In this document: positions 12,737-23,935 of the stretch, in pieces
Layout: every line of letters begins with the position of its first letter
Position numbering within the stretch: the stretch's first letter is position 1
Assembly: GCA_954871525.1 (NCBI GenBank)
Contig: OX940861.1
Span: 41,553,201 to 41,617,200 of the forward strand
From: Parietaria judaica
Lineage: Eukaryota > Streptophyta > Magnoliopsida > Rosales > Urticaceae
Direction: 5' to 3'
Length of the DNA: 64,000 nt
Translations under genes and position numbers: made by a program
The notes under the pieces: model-generated
What the model was told of the DNA's origin: nothing
Databases searched by the model: none
Seen by the model: the letters and a program-made list of their open reading frames with translations, nothing else

Positions 12737-13573
12737 CAGGGCCGGCCCTTGGGGTAGGCCTGCAAGGCAACGGCCTTGGGCCCCCGATTCATAAGGGGCC
12801 CCTCGCCGAGTCGTTGAGGTGAAACTCGCGTCTTCGCGCTTCGTCGCGACCTAATCGCCGGAAGTCGCCGGTCCAGCCGTCGCGATGCGTCGTGACCCGT
12901 CACGTCGCGATGGCTGCGAGAGAGAGATAGTACGTGAGACAGAGAGAGAGTCGCGATTATGCAGCTCGTCGCGACTGGTCGCGATTTTCGACGCCGAATC
13001 GCGAAACGTCGCGAAGGGACGTCGCGAATGGCAGAAGCTCGTCGTGAGTTTCACCTGGCCGTCTAGTCGTCTACAGAGCACTCAGGTAGAAGCCATCGAC
13101 GCTATAGAAATACAGAGAAGAACTTCGTTTATCTATTTGATGTAGTTTTAAACTTTTAATTAATGAAAGAGATGACCTAAAAATGGGCCCCACATCATCA
13201 TGTCATTTTATTAGGCTTTTATATAATTTTTTTACCACTTATTTTATTAGTCAAGCGTGAGTGTGATTTTGAAAATTGTGTTAGACTCACGACCTTTAAT
13301 ATTCTTTTTTTACTCCATTTATTTTATCTTTTATTTATATCCTGTTTTATTTTTTTATATTAGAAAAATATCGTGTTTAAAATTGAAATTTTAAGCAATG
13401 ATAAATGATGAAACCTAGAAGGCAATAATATGTTAAGCTATATTAGCTAGCTACGTACGTTATTAATTTAGAAAAATTTAGTGAATTAACGTCGCTATTA
13501 TTATCTTTTCTTTTATTAGGGGTCCTTGAATTTTCTCCCGCCTAGGGCCCCCATCCGGCTTGGGCCGGCCCTG
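12737..13573. mobile_element. Non-autonomous hAT element inserted in the gag remnant
   Basis: The element has 12-bp perfect terminal inverted repeats, CAGGGCCGGCCC at 12737-12748 and GGGCCGGCCCTG at 13562-13573. Subterminal GGGCCCCC and GGGCCCCCATC blocks also mirror each other. It is flanked by 8-bp near-identical duplications, GTACTAAG (12729-12736) and GTACAAAG (13574-13581, one mismatch). Eight-bp target duplications with CAGGG-type ends indicate the hAT superfamily. At 837 bp it encodes no transposase; its open frames are short and unsupported. The left third is G+C-rich and the right part strongly AT-rich, hinting at a composite origin. Confidence 0.85.
12844..13027. repeat. Cluster of nine TCGCGA palindromes in the hAT element
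   Basis: TCGCGA occurs at 12844, 12880, 12905, 12951, 12969, 12979, 12999, 13009 and 13022. Such a density of a CpG-rich hexamer is not seen elsewhere in this AT-rich window. Subterminal repeated motifs in hAT elements are known transposase-binding sites, so that role is a reasonable inference. The core also fits the CGCG box bound by CAMTA transcription factors. Confidence 0.7.
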
Positions 13574-14275
13574 GTACAAAGGGAAGGTACGGAAGGACCC
13601 CTTTCTCGGATGGCGAGATTTCAAAAGGCGTTTATTAGCACGTTTTCCGGATCCACGTGGCAAATGTTACAACGATCAACTTGCAAGGGCAGCGCAAACC
13701 GGGACACTCAATAAGTTTATTAACGAGATCGAGCGCTTGCAAGAGCACTTACCGCACTTGCCGGATGATGTGTTTAAAGACGGTTTGGTGAGCGGGCTAA
13801 AACTGGAGCTGCAAACAATGCTTATGTGGGGTCGCCCGCAAACTTTTGACGAGGCAATTGAGTTGGCGATACTCACGGAATCATGCGGAGTAGGACAGCA
13901 GCAAGCGCGGATCAGCACTTCCGGTTTCAACTCTTTCCAACACCCCGCACCAAGCGGAGCACGAGACAACCAAGCACCTAGCGGTGCGCGGGACAGCAGC
14001 GTGGTCGCATGACCAGCGGAGACGAGACCCTCAAAAGACCTCTCGGAGAGTGAATATGCGTCACGCTAGGCTCAAGGGTTGTGCTACAAGTGCGAGGAGA
14101 AGTTCTCGCCCGGACATCGTTGCAAAATGAAGATGCGAGTCATTCTCGTTGAGGATCCGATAGAGGAAGTGGAAGATGGTGTGGAGGAAGAACTTACTGA
14201 AGTATGACGCGGCGTGGAAACGGCGTGGAAATCGGAGGACAAGCTTGCTTTCGAGGGCGGAGTAATGATAGGACT

Positions 14276-15440
14276 CGAATTTTAATTATTAGATTGTTAG
14301 GGTTTATTTGTGTTACTTTATTAGGTGTCGTTTGTTTAGGGTTTAATTAGTGGTGGGGTTTTTTTTTTATTATTGTTTTTATTAGTGGGCTTAAGGTTAA
14401 TCGATTACGTTTAAGTGCATGGCTTGGTTGATTGTGTTGGGTGTGGAGTCTTTATTCGTTTGTGACATTCTCCACCGTCGGAAGAGTCAGCCGTGCTCTC
14501 GAACTCACGTGCCCGGTTCTCTTGACGAGTTTCTGCAATAAAACAGAGGGAATGCATTATTTCGGCGGATTCCCATTGGCGCTATTTGTGCGATTGGATT
14601 TTTGTGAGTTTTTTTTTTTTTTTTTTTTTCAATTTTCGGTACTGTTCATCGTTTTAGGTTATCGTTGCAGCGTTTTTTAATATTTTTTCTTCGTGAATTC
14701 TGGTTCGGGATCCATCGCATTGTTTGCTGACTTAAATACCCTTCAACTTTTTCTCTCTCCATTGATTATAAATTATTTTCGGTTTTTTTCTCTTCTTCTA
14801 TCCCGGATTTGTTGTTGTTGCCGTTGTTATCTCCATTGTCGAAGCATGAATAATCACAGTAAGCTACAAGTGTTTTCGGTAGAAAACAGTAATTCATAGT
14901 AATTTGAAAGGTTTGCAATATTTAGATGTACATTTCAATTTTAGGGTATATGTGATTGTAATTAGTGAGTATTTTTCTAGGATTATATTTATATATATAT
15001 GAATGCATATAATGATCTCGGATAATCCTATATATTTAATTACATGAAAACAGAATCTTTCGTTTTGTTTTCTAATGTAAACAATAGAGTTCTCATTACA
15101 TTTTTATATTCCGTAAAAAATACAAAATTAATACTCTCAACATTGAATAGTATTATTAAAAGCTTGTCCTTGAGTTCAATTGGTTACGTTGTTTTCTTGC
15201 CCATCACCTTGCAGCTATGGATGAAAATGGCCTTCTATCTTCACTATTATAATTTATTTTTTGAATGGATATTACTGTTATTATTTATTGAAATATAAAG
15301 AAAAAGCGTGATGAATCTTGCAACTTTGCATTGGCCCATAATAACTGATCCACATAACATTGGGACGAGAGAAACGGATAACAATAATCCTTTTCTGTTC
15401 TCACTCATATCACCAATGCCAATTGTACTGCGATATATTC
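14276..15440. other. Retroelement 3' flank and AT-rich spacer
   Basis: From 14276 to about 14550 the sequence has the look of LTR or 3'-untranslated retroelement DNA (GTTAGGG and TTTAGGG motifs, AATAAAAC near 14538). No second copy in the window confirms this. The rest, to 15440, is T-rich spacer with a long T run at about 14611-14629. No gene is supported. Confidence 0.35.
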
Positions 15441-15450
15441 ATATTGTGTG

Positions 15451-15458
15451 TATAAATA
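15451..15458 (+). promoter_or_regulatory. TATA box of the LEA-like gene
   Basis: TATAAATA lies 93 bp upstream of the ATG at 15544, in the expected position for a short 5' leader. Confidence 0.65.
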
Positions 15459-15543
15459 CACGCATATATATAATGTTGCAGACTTAGCTATATAGATATA
15501 TACATATAGACCAAAGAAACAAGAAAGAAAGGAGCATAATATA

Positions 15544-16733
15544 ATGGCAGCGAACTTCTTTGCAAGAGGAGCAAATACCATGAACTCCATGGTCCTTAAG
15601 TAAGTCTATCTCTCTCTCTATATATATATATATTCTGTATTACTTTTTTCACGATTTACCGAGCTGTTGCAACTGTCGTTCTCGCCGGATATCACTTCAT
15701 TTTATCTGCGATCATGCCGATAAAATAAAGTGACTCCAAATGTTGTATTTAAAGACATTTTTTCTAACAAGAATTGGAAAGTGGACTTAAAAGCTTACAA
15801 GGGTTATTTCTTACTAAACAACAATTTATTCATTGGTCTATAAAGTTTAACAGCTAAAATTAGTAAATAATTGATTATGTACAAAAGCTAAAATCCTCAT
15901 AATGTTTTTATTTAATTTATTACATATGCTTGTTACTTTGTATCATCATTCATCGCACACTTTGGTAATTGCTTCCATACAACATGATTCCCCAAGTTCC
16001 ACCTTAATAATTGCAAACATGATCCATCCAGGTCTGTCAATATTATTACATTTCTTAAATTTAATATATATATATAGCAAGTTGCAAAATTTCGGGAAAA
16101 GTCGCCGATATTTCGAGGGCACAACGCTAAAATGAGAAGAACGACAAGAAAATCACAGTATTTCGTTGTTGTGTTCTAAGTTTTCTGGGGCATGTCTTTT
16201 GGAAGCAGTCCAAATTTTAGCTTTTCGTTAAAGGCCCAAAACGACGCAAAGGCCACTGGATTTTGCTTAGAACAATTCACTTACTATTTATAACACTTCG
16301 ACCCACTCTTCATTCGACGTGGATTTTTTTGTCTCACCAAATGCACACTCTTCTCTTGCTGCATCTCCATGCGGGATTTTTTGTCTTACCAAATACCATC
16401 TTCACCACTTCAATTATACTACTATATATGTATTATTGTTTAATATTAATAATTGGATAATAATATATAATTGTTTATTAATAGTATAAAATTTTAAACA
16501 TTACTATTAATATTACATATTTATTTCGTTTTGTTAATAATTCAAACATAAAATTTCTATTAATATTAATAAATAAATAAAATAGAATTCTTGTAGTATT
16601 TTTCGACTTTTCCGTCGGCATGCGGCATGCCCGTGAAGTTTATGCGGCATGCCTTTTTTTCTGGATTTTTCATTGACCCTCGGCACGCCCGTAAAATGGA
16701 GGGAGCGAATCGGCATCGGCATCGACATTTAAA

Positions 16734-16781
<48 letters not shown>

Positions 16782-17930
16782 AAACTTGAAAAATGACTCC
16801 CAAAAAGCATGTTCTACGTTTTCTATTCCCCAAATTGATGTATCTGAGTATCTATTCCCCAATCTGTATTTAGCTACATTTTAGACAAAAACACCTTTCT
16901 CTGAGTAACAATCAAACTCTACTCATAAAATTGTCAAACTTTGTGCCAAATACTGTCAACCCATACTCGAAAAAAATGTCAAAGTTAAGACAATATTTCC
17001 CAGAAAGTGTCAAACTTTGTGCCAAATAATGTCAATCCATATTAAAAAAAATGTCAAAGTTAAGACAATATTTCCCAGAAACTGTGAAACTTTACTCATA
17101 AAACTGTCCAACTTTGTGCCGAAAACTGTCAAAAACGACAGTTTCTCAACTCAAGTAGAGAAAATGATATTTTGGTCTAAAATGAGATAAAATAGAGTTT
17201 GAGGAACAATTATTCAGATACATCAATTTGGGGAATATAACTATGCAACTTTGGAGCATCAAAATAAAAAGAGAAATAAATACAGTAACGGGCTAAGGAC
17301 ACAATATGTGTCAACTCTCAAATGTATTATTTATAATTCATCTATTTTTATTTTCTTATGTTCTCGTTCAATTCTCGTAAAAAAATTAATTAGAAAAAAA
17401 GTTTGTTGGACTCTATCTTAATAATAATTATTGAATAGCTTGCCTTGGCAATTGCTTTACACTAATCTATAATTTAGAATATTGATTTTATTCGAGAATT
17501 AATGATCAAAACTATATTTACATAAATCATGTAATGAGTATAAATTAACAAGATTCATTTTCATATTGTAAAGGGTAATATTATTTTTTTCCTTATGAGA
17601 AATATAAAAGACTTTAGTGTCAAATTAATGTAAATATTTAAATATTCATAATTTAATTTATTAATCAGGTCAATTGGACGAAAAGGTTACCACAAGACCT
17701 CGGCCGAAACGGTGAGAGAAACAATAAAGTCGGAAGGGGATGACATGGCAACTAAGGCCCACAACTTGGGGGACCCCACCGGCCACGTAGGCAAGCTGTG
17801 GGTCCCACACGACCGGACCGGCATTTACTACCCGAAAGGCCACGAGAAAGTGATGGAAGACGTTCCTCGCCCCAACCCCCCAAATGACACTGCTCCGGCC
17901 ACCTGGATTTCGTATGCCGACGACCTGTGA
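15544..17930 (+). CDS. Small LEA-like (LEA_3-type) stress protein, two exons
   Basis: Exon 1 (15544-15599) and exon 2 (17669-17930) join in phase 2 across a GTAAGT..CAG intron of about 2.07 kb, giving 105 residues. The N-terminus (MAANFFARGAN...) is basic and amphipathic, compatible with organelle targeting. The rest is hydrophilic, with GDPTGHVGKLW and the tail motif WVPHDRTGIYYPKG, which resembles the W-V-P-D-x-x-T-G-Y-Y-x-P block of plant LEA_3 proteins. Proteins of this group are small, disordered and induced by drought, abscisic acid or senescence. The C-terminus is Pro-rich and ends in ADDL. The TATA box lies 93 bp upstream. The large intron carries a TA microsatellite and a MITE. The family call is by motif resemblance only; the gene model itself is solid. 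Confidence 0.7.
16736..16780. repeat. (TA)n microsatellite in the LEA-like intron
   Basis: An uninterrupted TA dinucleotide run of about 22 units. It produces artefactual Tyr-Ile open frames on both strands. Confidence 0.9.
16795..17262. mobile_element. Foldback MITE in the LEA-like intron
   Basis: CCCCAAATTGATGTATCTGA (16829-16848) is mirrored at 17215-17234, and weaker similarity extends to both outer ends (GACTCCC.. and ..GGAGCATC). The interior has two to three imperfect direct repeats built from TGTCAAACTTTGTGCCAAAT, AATGTCAAAGTTAAGACA and ATATTTCCCAGAAA (16927-17120). It is non-coding. Confidence 0.65.
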
Positions 17931-19228
17931 TGAAGCCCTCTTTTTAATATGATTGGCTGACTTATGGACGGTCAACGATAATTGATGATGTGTAAAAACT
18001 ATATACTTAAATCGTGCGTTTTCTTTATTTATATATAATCACTGTTTCGATGTGATTTCGGGATCTACTGTTATTTATTGTCATCATTGTAGTATAAGTC
18101 GAAATTCTTATCAAAATGATCAGTTTAGGATTGCTTTAGTTTCCGAATCTTCTAATTCTAGAAAGAAGGGGTCAAAATTCTAATAAAAAAAATATGAGTT
18201 ATTTTTACAGTTCTTAGAATAAAGGGGTCAAATCGCAACAATGACTAAAACTTTAAGGTAAAACTCATCAACAGTAGAATTTATAAGTTTTCGTTCCATT
18301 TAGAATACAGAGCAAATAAATGTGTTATAGAAGTTAGAATTAATATAGTAATTAGCCAAAATGCCCCTTGAATTTTACTTTTGTTTAACTTAAGATTGAG
18401 GTAGAAATGCCTTGTGTTCTTTCAAAAACAGCAAAATATCCTTTAAAAGTAAGCAATATGAAATCAAGGTCTTAAGTTTCGGGTAAGACAGACTTGTATT
18501 TTTGCAACTAATATTATTTTTCCAACTTAGTAGGACTTTCATGTTAACATTAATTAAAAAATTACACTTTTAAGTGCTTCATAGTAATTCTATAATCTAA
18601 ATATATAGGTTAGGTATCTAACAAAAACTTATCAAATAAATTACGTGTTGTGTGTACATGTCAATATATTTGTGGCAATTTTTTTTACACTCGAAATCAA
18701 CATGTATTTGTTGGGCCCATTTTCGGACTTGATGGTTCCAGCCAGGCTGAAACACTCGCAAGAAGCTCTTCCGACGCGCCTGCTCGTCTATGACCTTCCC
18801 CAACATGATGTGATTCCGAGCAGGTCGAAGCGCAATGCCCAACGTGAAAAGAAAGAAATCTGTAGAGATGCGAAAAGACAACCCCTAACTTTTAGCGCGG
18901 CACACTCCTCTCTAAGTCGCAAAACTATCACATCTAGAACTCTAGGCTGACGGTCCTCCTCCGACTAATGTTCATGTCCCTGCTACGGATAAAAAATACA
19001 AGAGATGTAATATTTAAGTGAAAGTTGTTGAATAAAAAACCAAACACCTAATTTAGTGAAGAGGAATTGCACTTAATAGCCATATAACGTTGAGATTTCA
19101 TTTTAGCCAACGATTGATTTTTGTTGTTGTTGTTGTGAAATAGCCATTTTTGATGATGTGACATTTTAAACACACATCCCATTCCGATATCGCCCTTATG
19201 AATTTTTCTTTAATTATTAAATTTTTTA

Positions 19229-19360
19229 GGGTAAACTTCGGCTAATGTACCCAATGTTTGATTCGCTGCGGATTATGTACCCAATGTTTATTTTCGACGG
19301 CTAATGTACCCAATGTTTGATTCGCTGCGGATTATGTACCCAATGTTTATTTCCGTTAGT
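19229..19360. repeat. Tandem repeat matching one arm of the 55.9-kb foldback
   Basis: A unit containing GGCTAATGTACCCAATGTTT then GCGGATTATGTACCCAATG is present twice in tandem, preceded by AGGGTAAACTTC. The same motif order forms the terminal arms of the foldback at 55885-56850. No inverted partner is found here, so this copy looks truncated to one arm. Confidence 0.7.
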
Positions 19361-20366
19361 TTTTTCATCCATTCCGTCACTTGACCGTTAACCAATGCCA
19401 CGTCAGATCCACCTAAGCACCCACGTGGCGCTGATTCCTCCAATCGCGACGTGCCACGTGTCATGTGGCATTGCAAAATTGTAAAAAAATTAGTGCTAGG
19501 TGGGAATCAAACCCATGACCTCTACGTTATTGAGTATTTGAAATTTTGTTAGCTATTTTGTAACTTAATTTATTTCATATTTTAATTTTGTATTTAAAAT
19601 AGTTGACTATTGTATTCAAAATTTGAATACGAATAGCATTTTGAATTATTAATAATTAGGTGTAGTAAAGTCTTTTTATATTGATTAATATGATTAATTG
19701 ATTATTCTAAAATATTAACTTAACCTTGTTTATTTTGCAAAGTTAAGTTCAAGTTTGACTAGTTTGCTATAGCAATCTTTTAGTTAACTATATTTTATTG
19801 TACGAAATTAAAACGTGAAATATAATTCTCAACTTTCGTAATAAATTTATTACTTTGTATTGTAATTTTATTTGTAATTTTTTTTAAAAAAATAATTATA
19901 ATAATTTTTTTAATTTAGTTAATTTGATTTAGATATGTTTATTTATTGTAAAATGAATCAACTCGATGAGAAAAGTAATTCAAATGTCAATTTAATAGAG
20001 TTCTAACCACACTCGTATATTTATTCAAACAAATTTGAAAGACCAAACTTCGAAACTGATTTTGACACCAGAAAGTTTGCATTGCATAATTATAATATTT
20101 TAAATTAAAATATGGATCCATGTATTAGGTAGGTAACAACACTAAAGCATTAATGGAGATCGTTCTAATATTCTAATAATCAAATGAACCATTTTTTTTT
20201 CTAATTAAAAATGTTTTATTTTATTTGGTCGTAGTTGGTGAAGGGTGCATCAGTCTTTTGACATTGTACATTGCTGATATTGGGGTTGGTGAATGAAAGA
20301 AGATTGCACTACAGTATATACTAGGACGTTGACCCCACCATAAAGCTAAGAAGAACCACCCTCACC

Positions 20367-20377
20367 ACCAACCAACC
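20367..20377 (+). promoter_or_regulatory. Two overlapping AC-II elements upstream of 4CL
   Basis: ACCAACC occurs at 20367-20373 and again at 20371-20377. This is the AC-II element bound by R2R3-MYB regulators of phenylpropanoid genes. It is about 0.9 kb upstream of the 4CL start, so function is less certain than for the proximal copy. Confidence 0.45.
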
Positions 20378-21172
20378 CAATATTGCAATTTGCAACAACA
20401 AAAATATAATATGATATTTCCATTATTAAATTAAATTAATTAAAACTAAAAGATTCAGTTCAGCTACATTCCAGATCAAGAATATCGAAATTTAATAACC
20501 ATATTAGATCTGACTCTTAGTGTGAACCATTTGTATTTGTTACATACATGCAATGCAACACGTAATTAATTAGAGTTATTTATTAGTACGAAACGAATAC
20601 TATTTTGGGATTTGCACCACAACCATATGATAATCTAATTCCTGATATGTGATAGATTTTAATCTATTATGTTTGATTTTTTTAAAATAGTTTTTTTAAT
20701 GACGTAGCGTTCTCGACACAAATTCAATTTTTTTAAGGCAAAATAATATTTAAGAGTAAATAATAATAATAATAATAATATTGAACTATGATACTTTTTA
20801 ATGTTGTTTTACTTTCGAACTTTCATTTCAGATTGATACGTATAAATTCTCGGTCTTTTATCTGAAAATGTAGTTCATTAAAACAATAATTTTTTTTTCT
20901 TTTCGAAGTTTGAACTGCTACAGAAACTTGTAATCAAACTGATAGACGGTATCGAAATTTTGCTACTGAAGCTTAATGCTAGATTCCATACTTGGATTCA
21001 AATATGCCATTTGATTTTTGATTCCATAATTTGGTGAGTTAGTGATTTAATTATAATTAAAGAAAAAAGTTTAATATATGTATGTACAATAATACCATTA
21101 GAGCCCAAATTGGCGACTTGATTTCCCATTTTGACCCCCAAAATGAAGACCGAATTCCCCACTAACTCCCTC

Positions 21173-21179
21173 ACCAACC
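21173..21179 (+). promoter_or_regulatory. Proximal AC-II element of 4CL
   Basis: ACCAACC lies 105 bp before the ATG and about 20 bp upstream of a TATATA at 21198-21203. AC elements close to the TATA box are characteristic of lignin-pathway promoters including 4CL. Sequence and position are seen; MYB binding is inferred. Confidence 0.6.
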
Positions 21180-21283
21180 ACACCAATGTTTTTATTTTAT
21201 ATACCACCCTTCCCTCCCGTTCTCCCCTTGGAGCACTCATCGGCCACTGATCGGAGCTCCGAAACCCTTCTCATTTTCTAACC

Positions 21284-23861
21284 ATGTCCGAATTATCGGC
21301 GATCGACTGCAACGACGACATAATATTCCGGTCAAAGCTGCCGGATATCTTCATCCCCAAGGACCTCCCACTCCACACGTATTGTATCGGCAGCAAGTCG
21401 CCGGAGGATTCTCAACGCCCGTGCCTCATTAACGGGCCCACCGGGGAGGTGTACACGTACGCGGATGTCGAGCTCGGGGCCCGGCGCGTGGCGGCGGGGC
21501 TGAGCAAGCTCGGTGTCGGGAAAGGCGACGTGGTGATGGTCGTCCTTCAGAACTCGCCGGAGTTTGTCCTCACCTTCCTCGCTGCCTCGTACCTCGGTGC
21601 CATCACCACCGCCGCGAATCCTTTCTTCACTGGCGCGGAGATTCTCAAGCAGGCCGACGCCTCGGGCACCAAACTCGTTGTAACCATGGCCTCGTACTAC
21701 GATAAAGTCAAGGGTATTAAGGTAAAATTTTACTAAATATCGCGAGATTCTCTCAAAATAAATTTATTTTACGAATTTACTGAATGGACTCTGATATCAT
21801 ATGAATATAAATATTTTTTTTTTTTGGTCCGCAGGATGCGAAAGAAGATACGACAATCGTCTGCGTGGACACGCCGGTGCCGGAGGGGTGGATCCATTTC
21901 TCGGTCTTTAGCGGAGCGGACGAGCGGGAGATGCCAATGACGGAGATCTCCCCCGACGACGTAGTGGCACTGCCGTACTCGTCAGGGACGACGGGGTTAC
22001 CGAAGGGCGTGATGCTCACGCACAAGGGGCTGGTGACGAGCGTGGCACAGCAGGTGGACGGCAAGAACCCGAACCTGTACTACTCGCGGGACGACGTCAT
22101 CCTCTGCGTTCTTCCGCTCTTCCACATCTACTCGCTGAACTCGGTGCTGCTCTGCGGGCTGCGCGCGGGCGCGGCCGTGCTGATCATGCCCAAATTCGAG
22201 ATCGGCGCGCTGCTGGGGCTGGTGGCGCGCCACCGCATCAGCGTCGCGCCCATCGTGCCGCCGATCGTGCTCGCAATTGCGCGCCACCCGGGGCTCGAGG
22301 CGCACGACTTGTCGTCGCTGCGGGTGCTCAAGTCCGGTGGAGCGCCGCTGGGGAAGGAGCTGGAGGACACCGTCAGGGCTAAGTTCCCCAACGTCACGCT
22401 TGGCCAGGTACGCATCCATATTCTTATATACTATACGTGTACGGATTTTTTAAAATACGTGTATGTATGTATATGTATATATTTATAATAGATATTTGGT
22501 TATTATAATGTCCGCGATAATTAGCTGAAACATCGTTGGTGCTTGATTACGTTTTTGCCTTGTGGAGATGGGATCCACGTATATTTAGACTAGTAATAGG
22601 ACCGATTGGTTATTAATAATTAAAAAAGATTGAATTATACTATGTTCTATTCCATTGTTTTTACATTTAAATGATCAATTTGTTTTATGAGTCACGATTT
22701 ATTATATTTTTCCAAATCAATTTTGCACATAACTATAATAATTTTTTTATGATGCTTTTATTTGTGTGTTTTTTATTTTATTTTATTTTGAATGACACTA
22801 TTAAGAATAAAATTGTTTTCATTGATTTCAATTTGAAAAGTGAAAAGCATCGTGGACAAGGAAATTATTTGCAAAAACATGTATTTCATTTATATTTATT
22901 TTTATTATTATTATGGAAGGAAAATATTTTTCTTGTACAAGCCTTTTTTTTATATATATATATATACAGGAGCTTTTATTGATTTTTAATCCCAAAAATA
23001 AATATCATGAAAGATACTTTTGTTTTGAAGAATATCATGGAGAGATACTTATTACACTCATGTGGGACTAACATTAATTAATTCAAACATTTATTTATAT
23101 ATATATATAAAGAGTGTTGAGACATAGCTGGTCATGACTTGACTTGATCTAGTACTTCCTTTTCATATTTCTTAATTATTGTCGTTTTTCAATCAATTTA
23201 TACACAAGAATAATGAACACATGGCCAACTATTAGTTATATTCACTGTGTGAACAATCAAGTTAAATTTCGTGGTATTAAAACCTAAAACTATAATATAT
23301 TTTGTCAATATGCTCATCAACTTATTTGTCGTTTGTCACATAGCTATAATGATATATGCATGAATTTACACGCTCAGATCTTCAAAATATGGACTAAATT
23401 TTTTCAACAATTTTCTTTTGTCCTTTTTTATTTTAAAGATTTTTTAAAGACAAGAATATCAGTCTATTATTGTGGACCTTATAATTTTGTGGTGCATTTT
23501 CCCTTTAAAAAAAAAATCATCTCATTTAAATATTCACACCAAATCCAATACACATGTATAGTTGTATACTTGTATACCAACCCTTACACTTCTTCCCTTT
23601 TCCTTATTTTTCTTATAATATATAGTTTTGTAGCTTACCTATTATGCATATAATCTTACCTACTACCCTGACTTAATAACATACTTTTGCAAATACTTAA
23701 TACTGATAATCATGTAGCTTAATATAATTTTAATTTATCTCATAATCATGCTAGCTAGTAAAATACTCCAATTCCACTATTGTTTGTTAGACTTGAAATT
23801 AACATTTTTCATAACCAATGAGCACTTGTTTACATGAGTTTCTACCTGAATTTCAAGACAA

Positions 23862-23935
<74 letters not shown>

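Larger units (their letters stand above)
12402..14275 (+). pseudogene. Ty3/gypsy gag remnant, split by a hAT element
   Basis: The left part (12402-12736) encodes a Pro/Arg-rich N-terminus, then a gag segment with EWVYRAERYFEVNGT. The frame changes near 12665. The right part (13574-14012) continues the gag core (FKRRLLARF, later AIELAILTESCG). Further on, around 14085-14130, there is a zinc-knuckle-like pattern, CYKCEEKFSPGHRCK. No protease, RT or integrase follows; a short stretch ending near 14275 resembles the tail of a pol polyprotein, suggesting a large internal deletion. The gag reading frame resumes across the inserted element once one copy of the 8-bp target duplication is discounted. 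Clearly a dead fragment. Confidence 0.75.
17931..21172. other. Long AT-rich intergenic spacer
   Basis: This separates the LEA-like gene from 4CL. It holds the LEA-like 3' UTR, a more G+C-rich unassigned block at about 18690-18960, a one-armed repeat at 19229-19360, a sequence at about 19500-19525 resembling a decayed tRNA box B on the minus strand, AT-rich stretches and an AAT microsatellite near 20760-20781. No gene is supported. Confidence 0.5.

Noticed and set aside
16566..16884. Open frames with Tyr-Ile repeats
   Set aside because: They are translations of a (TA)n microsatellite inside the LEA-like intron.
19495..19530. A tRNA gene or second SINE on the minus strand
   Set aside because: Only a box B-like sequence is present. 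No box A at the right distance, no cloverleaf and no poly(A) tail could be found.
21997..22419. Two long minus-strand open frames opposite 4CL exon 2
   Set aside because: High G+C in exon 2 depletes stop codons on the other strand. The peptides are Arg/His-rich with no domain, while the plus strand carries diagnostic 4CL motifs.
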